From contig MNCI01005178.1 of the NCBI GenBank assembly GCA_015680685.1, positions 88,303 through 152,302 of the forward strand: a stretch of DNA of 64,000 bases, in the 5' to 3' direction. Shown here in pieces: positions 25,889 to 35,125 of the stretch. Under the pieces are notes generated by a model that was not told where the DNA came from, did not search any database, and was given only the letters and a program-made list of their open reading frames with translations. A program made the position numbers and the translations under genes. Numbering within the stretch: the first letter of the stretch is position 1; each line of letters begins with the position of its first letter. This DNA comes from Gnetum montanum (lineage: Eukaryota; Streptophyta; Gnetopsida; Gnetales; Gnetaceae).

Positions 25889-27292
25889 ATGGCTAAATTA
25901 AAGAATGAAAATAGATTGAAAAAAAAAAGGCTCAGTTGGTCCAAATCACCTTTAAAATATGGTCAATGAAGCAACACCTCCTATCGTAGTGAAATTTCAT
26001 CAAGACAAACTAGGATGATAGCACGATGCATATGGATTATTCTACAAGAAACCTAGGGAAGTTGCTCCTACCACCTTTAAGAAGGCTTTGTCCAAATCAA
26101 GACCTCATCAAGGATTTGGCATATTACAAACCTATGTCATCCCAACAATTAGAGTATGTTGCTAATGAGAAGCAAGAGCTTCAATATGATTGCAAAGTAA
26201 GAGTATGATCACATACATGCTAAGAAGTAGGTAGAACCTTCTCCTAGAGACTCTTATTGCTACAACATGAATGATTCTAAGGGAAGGAAGTTCATGCATC
26301 CTTGTTTGTAGAGCTTGAGCTATAGTTGTAGTAATCTAAAGTAGCCCATCATTCCAAATTTATCTTACCTTCATTTAAATAAAGATGTTGATGGCTTAGA
26401 TAAGCCATTATTTCCATGGATGTTTCAAAGTCAAATTCATGAAGTTATTTTCATCCCAATTAAAAGCATGGAGGAGAGCATAATCAAAAAAGGTTGATAT
26501 GACTAACATTCCTACATTCAAGAGGAAATTGAATGATGATCTGCAACTTTATATCCAAGCATTTATCATCGTTGATGAGCTGTAGGGGTTGAATAGTAGG
26601 TGGAAAAAAATCTATCTTTTTCCTCACAAACTCATTAATCATGCTAAAACATGGTATCAAATACTTCCACCCAATTTCATCTCCTCTTGGGTAGAATATT
26701 AAAAGCTTTCAATGTTAGATTTCAATCTTATGCTTAAAATGCAAACCTTACAAAGAAGATAGTAGAATGAAAGTAGGATCCTAATAAGTCATTAAATATG
26801 GTCATAGAATGATACAATTTCTTGATCAATTAGTGTTCAAATTATGGGTTTAGCAAACATGATCAATTAATGCACTTGGTAGAAGAACAACAATTGCAAA
26901 CTCATGAAAGGGTGAATATGTATGTCATGGGTAATATTTACTAGACATTAGTGGCTTAAATTACAATTGTATTCGATGTCATAGCTAAATTATAAGGTGA
27001 ATGAAATAATCATATTAATGTAGAGAAAGTTAATGTAAATCCCTAATGTCAAAAGAATGTAAGGAATGTTTGATGTAAGATTTAACCTTATGATATTATT
27101 GAAGTCCTTGTGTAAGAAAGCATAAGAACCAAGAAGACTTTAGTAGACTTTGTCAATGTTGTTGATAAGATTTGGAATGCATTAAATTAAAATATGATAT
27201 CAAGTCTCAAGAATTTAGAAAAAAAATTGTTGAAGCAGTTGTGAAAGTAGTTACACCAAAATGTAGGATGTCTTATTCTTGTGAGCCATTTC
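25889..27292 (+). pseudogene. Gag-like remnant of element B
   Basis: Begins MAKLKNENRLKKK and is broken by many stops. Around 26630-26740 the frame reads AKTWYQILPPNFISSW then AFNVRFQSYA, matching the capsid core of retrotransposon gag proteins (WY..L....I..W..L...F...F). Interrupted at 27292 by element P; the continuation at 39091-39715 is weakly coding (Ser/Lys-rich). Confidence 0.65.
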
Positions 27293-28172
27293 TAATAAAG
27301 CATCAAAGTGTCATGTCGATGGACCCCCATCGATGTGGTGTTGCCCCATCGATGGGGCCACATCAACATAGCATTTGCTGCATTTTTGAGGCCTTATTGA
27401 TGCAACTCCACAATAAATTCTATAAATACAATGCTCCCTCCATGTAAAGAGGAAGTTTTTTGGAATAGCTTAGTGAAGTTGAATATTTTTTGAGTGCCCG
27501 TAGTAGGAGTCAAAAAGTATACGGATATTTATTTGAGCACTAATGTACCTGAGCATAGCAGTATGAACAATAATAAAGAGGAGCCTTTTGATGAAACTTT
27601 GCAGCACTTGGAATAGATTAATGATTTATTTCTACATTTACCATTTTCATTAATTATAAAATTAATTAAGATAAGTAAGAATTTAATTAATTAACTAATT
27701 AAGCTAAATAGATTAAACACATAAGTACGATCGCTTCGAGCATAACATACAGCAATTGGTAATCCCAGTAGAGCTTAATGCTTGATAACCCAACAACACT
27801 TAACACTTGGTAACCTAACAGTGTTGTATGTGTTCATGATGTGTATGGAAAGTGGGACCAGATGCTTATGTTAGAATAGTTAGTTATTAATTAGCAATCA
27901 AATTAGTTAAATTGGTTAATAAATTGAGTTTCAACTTGTTATTAATTGTAGGCAAATAAAACATAAAATAATAAAAATCATGTGCCCCAATTACACTTAA
28001 CCATACAACTAAGCTTCACAAGTGTAGTTGGGAAGACAACGATCATTACAATTAGATTTCACTTCCTAGAACCAATGTACTTGGGGACTTAAGGTCTACA
28101 GAATTTGATTGGAATGCATGTGAACTTTTGTAATTTGTGTAGTTGGGCATAGGGTATACTCGTTGCTCATCA
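27293..28172 (+). mobile_element. 5' LTR of element P
   Basis: Starts TAATAAAGCATCAAAG (ancestral TGATGAAGC) and ends GCTCATCA. The U3 has four ATCGATG or ATGTCGATG-type motifs (27311-27355), then TATAAATA at 27421-27428. Three copies of a 25-27 bp motif containing TTGGTAA or TTGATAA occur at 27755-27830. Confidence 0.9.
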
Positions 28173-28173
28173 T

Positions 28174-28191
28174 TGGTGCCACTTCCAAGAA
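28174..28191 (+). other. Primer-binding site of P (tRNA-Asp-like, eroded)
   Basis: TGGTGCCACTTCCAAGAA lies one base after the LTR; recognisable only by comparison with the copies in D and A2. Confidence 0.6.
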
Positions 28192-28333
28192 CCTTTAGTT
28201 TGTTACATGCACTATCTAGGACTTAGTAAAAAATTATTTAACATTTTTGGAACAAACCCTAAAGTCATATCATACATCAAAATAAGTACAACAATTATAA
28301 GAAAGCACATTGCATTTTGTCTTCTAATACAAT

Positions 28334-29330
28334 ATGTCTTCTTCTCACAGGAGTGATTCTCTGGCCATGTCTGATCGAGTAAATTAATAGGTGTCCCAAC
28401 AATACAGAGTGATATATGCTCATCTTGATAGGTATGTACCTAATTTCACCTTCATCTTACACTGGGATGAACAACTGTGGTGGCAAGACATGTAGGGAAA
28501 CATTGTGTTGCCGTTCGATCGATCCATTCTTGTAATGCTTCACCAAACTCTTATGCGATTGGGCATCCAAAGGCTTCATGCTGAATATGTTATGTAGGAT
28601 AGTGACACTAGGGATTATCACCCCACCGATGCACAATGTTTGAGGGATCAATAGCTAGAGTAGCATTACAAGTCTGTGAAGGAGAAGCATTCCAATGATT
28701 CCCCATTCATGATATACCAAAACGATGGTGGAGAACCCTTCTCTAGGGTTTTTCCATATAGAGAGACTCCTCTCTTTAACTTTGGTGAATGAGATCAAAA
28801 CTAGAACTCCACCACAACTATATGAGTAGTATCCTCAAGGCAATCACAAGTATTTCCATCAACAACAATAATATTATCCAAGTGGAACTCCACCACAACC
28901 TTATGAGTAGTATCAATAGTGACAACAACCATACTCATGAGCACTACCATCACCAAGGTAGCAATACCCTTACAGAAAACCAAATCCATATGGGTATTAC
29001 ATTCGGCAACCCCTATCTCCACATGACTCTTCTAGTCACATTTCTCCTTTCCAGCATCGCTACTATCCTCTTGAATACTATAGAACTCATTATACACATT
29101 TTAGGAGGGATACCACATTCCATCCTTATCCTCCTCCTATTCCTCCACCCTCAACATAGCTACCACCTACTCCATCCATGTAGGGTGAACTTCTAGCCTA
29201 GTCATAACAATGTAATGCTACTAGTGTTTTCAATCTAAAATTAACTAATTAACCAAGTGGTTCAAAACCTCATGCTCATAAAAGACCATTTTTCTAACCC
29301 AACAGCCCTACTAAGCCCTCACAAACCCAA
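28334..29330 (+). pseudogene. Gag remnant of P with internal deletion
   Basis: Starts MSSSHRSDSLAMSD (ATG 28334), then a stop. The conserved N-terminal block YVPNFTFILHWDEQLWW is at about 28434-28484. At about 28770 the sequence passes to the Pro/Gln/Tyr-rich tail (28789-29200). The capsid core and the zinc knuckle seen in A2 and D are missing, an apparent deletion of about 1.1 kb. Confidence 0.7.
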
Positions 29331-29870
29331 GTGGTTGGTCACCCTACTCCTTCCTCATCCTCTATAAATCATTCCATTGAGAAACCTTCAAACAAAATAC
29401 TACCTAAAATCTACACTATTATGCTCACTCATATCGTATCTGATTGGATCCGGGCTAGTAACCTTCATAGGAGATTAACTAATCCTAAGAGCCCTCTTAT
29501 TTATTTACATATTATTGGGAATGAACCATATAAAGCTCTTCTAGATTCAAGTTCTAGTGTTAACTTGATTTCTCATGAGATGTATACTACCTAAAACCTA
29601 CCGCATCTCAAGAAAAGCAATATCTGATTGGAATTTGTAGACTAGTCCATTACTATTTCATTGGAACTAGTAGAAGACAATGTGACCATTGTTTGTGGGT
29701 GGTCTTATCCTACCAATTTCCTAATAATCAAGGTTAAGAACTATAATGGGGACTTCCCAATCATTATGGGAAGTACATGGCAAAGCACTATTAATGCAAG
29801 AATGCGCATCAAAGATCTTTCCTTGGAAATATCTAAGGAAAATGCATTTGGAAAGATCAAGAAGAAGTGA
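29331..29870 (+). pseudogene. Protease remnant of P
   Basis: Open over 29331-29594. Carries the lead-in IMLTHIVSDWIRA and the active-site region KALLDSSSSVNLIS, where D-S-S (29544-29552) replaces the expected D-S-G. Continues with ELVEDNVTIVCGW and GDFPIIMGSTW. Retroviral-type aspartic protease fragment, presumed inactive. Confidence 0.75.
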
Positions 29871-30399
29871 GTTTCATGTATTGCGTATAGTGATACAGGG
29901 TGCAATTGCATGTAGAAAATATGGTCCATGAAATGAGCATATATTTCTGCATGTAGGCATTATGCACATGAAGAAAATATTCAAAAGTGTCTATACGCAA
30001 CAACCACAAAACAAAAGGGTACCTAGTGGTTGACCACTAATTCTAAAAGTAGCACAATGTGCATGGAACCTGCTTAGAGGCTAATATGTGCTTATTTCAT
30101 AGGAATGGATGAACTAGATCAAGTTCATCACCAACTCTATGATGATGAAAATAATGATACCAATTGAGAAAAGTTGGAGATCCTTGAGAATTTCAAACAA
30201 TAGCCCCTAAAGTTGAAAAATCTACCTGTCAACCCAAAATATGTCTTCTTAAAAAATGGAAATTTGGTCATACTTAATGTCAAACATTCTCCCAAGTAAA
30301 AAGAAAAACTGTTGAAAGTGATTAATAGATGGCCAACAGCCTTTGCCTAGTCATATCTTGAACTCATTGGAATTGATCCACAAATATGCCAGCACTACA

Positions 30400-31610
30400 T
30401 TTATACCAATCCAACCATGAAGCCAAGAAGGCAACCACAATAGCGATTAAACCCAAAATTGAAGTAGATCATCAAAGCCAAAATTAAGGAACTCCTCAAG
30501 GCAAGGTTCATCTACCCCATTATACATAGTAAGTGGGTTAGCCCACTCGTGATAGTGCCAAAGAAAGATGGCAAATGGTGGATTTTTATCGACTTCTGGC
30601 TATTAAACATGGAAATATTCAAAGATCATTTTTCATTGTCATTCATTGATTAGGTGTTGGACACCATATTTGGACATTTCTATTACAGTTTTCTAGATGG
30701 TTATAGTGGTTATAACCAAATTGAAATTTCACTAGAAGACTAGGCCAAAGCAACATTCACAAGTCCCTAGGGAACCTTCACATATCGCAAGATGCCTTTT
30801 CGTCTGTGCAATGCTCCTTCCACTTTCCAATACCTTGTCTTAAGCATCTTTCAGTAGTAAATCAGTAGCAAAGTAGAAGTATTTATGGATGACTTTCCCA
30901 CTAATGGTACTACATTCGAGCAAGCCTTGGACCACCTTGAGCAAGTACTCAAAAGCTGTGTGAAAACAAACCTACAACTCAATTGGAAAAAGACATCTCA
31001 TGGTCTAAGAAGGCATTGTATTGGGGCATAGAATTTTGTAGGAAGGGATCAAGATAGATCCTAAAAAAATAAGGATCATCCAAGGAATCACCCATCAAAA
31101 ATAAATTATAAAAGATGTTTGGTCATTCCTTGGACACACTGGTTATTATCGACGAGTTATAGAGAATTTCTCTAAGATCACAAAATTGTTAATTAAAATG
31201 AAAAAGAAGGATCCTCCATTTATTTGGACCAAGTGTGAACATGCATTTTAATAGCTAAAGGAAAAACTTATAGAAACTCCAATTCTATGAGCACCAGATT
31301 AGTCCAAACCATTCCATATCATGGTGGATGCATCTAATTATGCCTTAGGAGCCATGCTTACGTATTTGGATGACCAAAAACGTCCATATTATATTCACTA
31401 CGCAAGCCAAAGAATTGTGGGTGCATATGCTTTGGAAAAGGTTAGGCACTATGTGCTTGGATATAAAGTGTTTGTGCACATTGACCATAGTGGCATCCAC
31501 TTCCTAATGAACAAGCCAACCATAATCTTGTGATCTTATAAGAATTCGATATGATAATGGTAGATTGAAAGGGAACTGAGAATGTGGTCACTAACCATCT
31601 CTCTTAGTTA
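30400..31610 (+). pseudogene. RT and RNase H remnant of P
   Basis: RT starts around 30440 (RLNPKLK) and holds WVSPLVIVPKKDGKWW (about 30535) and the catalytic box Phe-Met-Asp-Asp at 30882-30893, intact. RNase H is at about 31316-31610, including VDASNYALGAML and HIDHSGIHFLMNKPT. TAG stops sit where Gln is expected, for example at 30441-30443. Confidence 0.85.
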
Positions 31611-31619
31611 TGATGGGAT

Positions 31620-32950
31620 GAAAAAGAGGAGGAAAGCCCACTATCTAATCAATTCCCAGGTGAGCTCCTATTTGCAAATGCAATTAATGAACAAATGCCC
31701 ACAGAATCCAAATGGTATGATGGCATCCTCACTTAGGAAATGCCATAAGTTCTAGACTACAAAATGAAATAATAGTATCTTCATCAAGCTATCACTTGAT
31801 GAAAAACAACGAACACTTTTACAAGGTGTGCATTGATAGCCTAGTTCGTGGGTGTGTCCCTGATGTGAATCAACTATAGGTTTTCTAGGATGCTCACGAA
31901 GGCCCTTGCAAAGACCACTATGCAGGGAGATGCATAACCATAAAAATCCTAATGGCATGATACTATTGGCCCACAATCTTCAAGGATGTCCACTAGTTTG
32001 TCTGATCATATGAATGCTATCAACAAGATGGTGGGATGACTGTAAGAATGGAGGGTCCTCAATAGTCGATTCAACCACTGGAATCCTTTGACATATGGGG
32101 CATAGATTTCATGGATCCCATCATACCTAAGTCCAATGAAAAGGCCTATATTATCACAGTTATTAACTGTTGTACCAAATGGACTGAAGCAATAGCCATC
32201 AGTGATCACACATCATCTACTATTGGTCGATTTGTAGAACAACACATTGTAAATAGGTGTGGGGTTCCATGTGCACTAATTTTTGAAAATGGAACACACT
32301 TCATAGGCATCACTTTTTGGAAACTCATGCAACACTTGGGTGTTGAACATAAATTAATAATACCTTGTTACCCCCATGCCAATGGTCAAGTAGAGGTTAC
32401 TAACAAGGAGATCACAAAGATTCTAACAAGAACTATTAGCAAATATATGAGATATTGGAGCAAGAAACTCAACAATTCCCTTTGGGCCTACCACTCAATA
32501 TGGGAACTTCCTATTGGCTACTCTCCCTATGATTTCTTGTATGAAAAACTTCCAATTCTCCTAATTCAATCCAAGTTCCATACACTCTCAACAGCTTATG
32601 ACCTAGACCTTGACCTAAGTCTTGCACAAAAAGAAATATTGATCTACCTAAATGTGCTAGATGAAAATCGATTAGTGGCCATGTCCTTGAATGAAGTACA
32701 CAATGCATTCAACAAACAACAACATGACCTAAGAATTAGAAGGATCAAACTTCAACCTAGAAATAAGGTCCTCTACTAGAACCCCACAAATGTTCCTCAA
32801 AAAATCAAATTCCAAACATTGTGGGAGGGACCTTATATAATCAATGAAGCCTTTCCTTCTAGGGCCATGATCATATACAAACCTGAAAGCCCAAATAAGA
32901 AGCAATTGATCAACATCCAACAGGTAAAGCCTTTTCATGAGCCCAAGTAA
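31620..32950 (+). pseudogene. Integrase remnant of P, partly open
   Basis: Zinc-binding region at about 31885-32035 (DAHEGPCKDHYAGR, then YECYQQDGG). The core and C-terminal part is open for 222 codons at 32111-32779. Visible residues: first catalytic Asp in IWGIDFMDP just before that stretch, second position changed to Glu in FENGTHF (32284-32304), third Glu in NGQVEVTNKEI. The tail has GYSPYDFLYEKLPILLIQ and RNKVLYWNP-like sequence. No chromodomain is seen. Probably inactive. Confidence 0.85.
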
Positions 32951-33019
32951 GCCAATGCAACAAATACCTCAATGGATGGACAACCATGTTCAATTTTTTG
33001 GATCTCCTCATTCCAACCT

Positions 33020-33038
33020 AATCATGGGGGAGATGGCC
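33020..33038 (+). promoter_or_regulatory. Internal purine-rich site (PPT-like) in P
   Basis: AATCATGGGGGAGATGGCC lies about 240 bp past the last open integrase codon. Equivalent sites occur at 39783 and 43598 (B), 56067 (D, minus) and 16036 (A2, minus). It shares its left context with the terminal polypurine tract of the family. Confidence 0.5.
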
Positions 33039-33079
33039 ATCCATGCTAATCATATACGTGGCTTCTCAGTTTGTCTAAT

Positions 33080-33270
33080 TATTTTTTGTTTTACACATTT
33101 TTGTTTTTGAAAATTGTTTATTTGACACCCTTTTGATTTTAAAAATTTTTCCTATTTTACACCATTTTTTTGTTTTACACTATCATTATTAGATTTAAAT
33201 TTTTCTTGAATATTTTACATTTTCTTATATTTTTACTTTATTTTAGTGTCATTTTTTTAATTTCTGTTAA
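33080..33270 (+). repeat. T-rich minisatellite of P
   Basis: Imperfect tandem units related to TTTTGTTTTACACATTTT. Translates to Phe-rich strings in any frame, which I regard as low complexity rather than a membrane protein. Confidence 0.65.
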
Positions 33271-34609
33271 TAAACATGCTTTGTGCCAACTAGACACAAT
33301 GGTGTTGTTGTTGTTGCTAATGGTAGTTTGTGCTTAATTTTTTTTTGTTTTTTCTTTTTGCTAATGTCTAGTTTCTATTTTTGAATTTTTGTACTAATGA
33401 CTAAGGCATGGTTTCTTTTTCATGGAATGGGCAGTGAATCCACAACATCCACCCATCCACAAAAATCTATGTTTTTCCTTGTTTTGGAAATATGAGGTCC
33501 TTTTTATTAAATAAACCTTTAATAAATTTATGACCTTGGTGGTTTCCATAATTAGGATGGATTCAAAGGTTTGCAGTTGGTGTGACTTCAAGGAAACTCA
33601 ATACTTATTGTACTCTTCTACTTACTTAGGTGCATGAGTGTTTTCACGGATTTCTTACCATTCCGTGTCGACCATAAATAGGAAGTTAAATAACTCTTTG
33701 CATGGTGTAGTTCCCATCCAAAAAAAAAAGCAAAACAAGAAAGAAAGAAAGGTATATATATGATAAAAATTGGTGGGAATTCAAAGCACATCCCTTAGAG
33801 AAATAAATGGGCTACAAGCACTGGTTATGGGACTAGGAAGACATGTTACCCATGCCTAAAGATCCCCTCTAACTAAGGTCCTCTCTCACTTCTTACTTCT
33901 CTTTTCTTCTCCTTAAGGAATGATGGTTGTTTTGTGGGAGCACTCTTGTGTCTCAAGGGGATGGATCAGATTTGGAGTGGCAATGTGAAGTCACTAAAAG
34001 TGGTTGGTTTTGTTCTAGACTAAGGATGGATCTTCTCAAATCATTTAAACATAAATCCATAAAGGACTTCTTAAGACCTCAATTTGGAGCTCCATTCCAC
34101 CTTCTCCATCATCCATCCATGTTGCCCATAACTCACCTTACTACTGATGTCCATGTTCTTGTTTAGTGTCTTTGTCTGATGTACTTAAATTCTTTGGTAG
34201 AATCTTCTGGGTTTTGGTCCTTAACTTTCATAAACCATTAATCATCTATAGGGCCCACAAACTCCTTGGGTTGAGGTTATGCAGGGGCAAACAAGGCATG
34301 TGCCTACTATGGGAAGGACCTACTTGCATATCTCTTGGTTGGATTCATTAAGCACCTTATCCTTAGGCATTTTTGTAATTAGAATCTTTTGTGCACCCAT
34401 CTTTTGCGTCCAACTATGTGCCCCTTTAAGTACTTTCTTCAACTCACACATTCTCCATCAAATTTTTGAATTTTTGAGCTTTCAAAGATCCTCTTCAATG
34501 ATTCCATCATATTCTTGGCTTTTCTGGAACTCCAAAGATCCCAAATTCATTCATAGATTCCTTTTATTTTTTGAAATATTCCAATTTGAAATTTTCATTT
34601 ATGGACCTC
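33271..34609 (+). other. Non-coding spacer between pol and ORF3 of P
   Basis: T-rich spacer with a short A-rich tract at 33721-33729. Contains the conserved box CTACTATGGGAAGGACC at 34304-34320, shared with A2, B and E. Short frames here are not supported, except possibly the box-encoded peptide CLLWEGPTCIS. Confidence 0.55.
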
Positions 34610-34690
34610 ATAAATGAGGCCCCATCAATAGAGCACATGTGTATACATGGCCATATCGATGCAATGTAAAAATCCTATATATATGCATGA
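34610..34690 (+). promoter_or_regulatory. Candidate internal promoter upstream of ORF3 (copy 3)
   Basis: ATGAGGCCCCAT (34614-34625) is identical to a 12-mer in the U3 of the 3' LTR (38301-38312). It is followed by CATCAATAG and ATATCGATGCAATG, then CTATATATAT (34675-34684). The ORF3 start at 35126 lies about 445 bp downstream. Confidence 0.5.
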
Positions 34691-35125
34691 CCCCCTTTCA
34701 ACTTTTCACATTTGCTATCAAATGCCAAAGGAGTTTTTATAATTTTTAGAGCCCAAAACCTTCAAGAGTCCATAATTTTCTAACCATTTGTCTGAATCAC
34801 TTTGTTCTTTAACCTTGTAGCTCCCAAAGATAAGCTCTTAGTCGTGGGGGCCACAACCATGCCATTTTTAACAAAAACAAATTTTAACATTTTTCTAACT
34901 CCCATAAAGGTTTAACGAAAGGAATCAACATTAAAACACCAAATTATAGGAGTTAAACCCTTCCAATGAGCTTCAGTGACACTTACAATAAAAAATTAAT
35001 TAATTAAATAGTCAATCTTCCATGGTCCAACCGTAGCCAAGTGTAACTATTGAATGAGAAAAGATATCCAAATCTTCTAAGTTACACATTATATCTACTA
35101 ATTCATGGATGTGTTGTGACCATAA

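Noticed and set aside
27755-27830. Regularly spaced 25-27 bp repeats, CRISPR-like at first sight
   Set aside because: They are CTTGGTAA-type tandem units inside a retrotransposon LTR of a plant genome, with no unique spacers.
28789-29196. 135-codon plus-strand frame in P
   Set aside because: It lies out of frame with, or over, the Pro/Gln tail of gag and has no domain.
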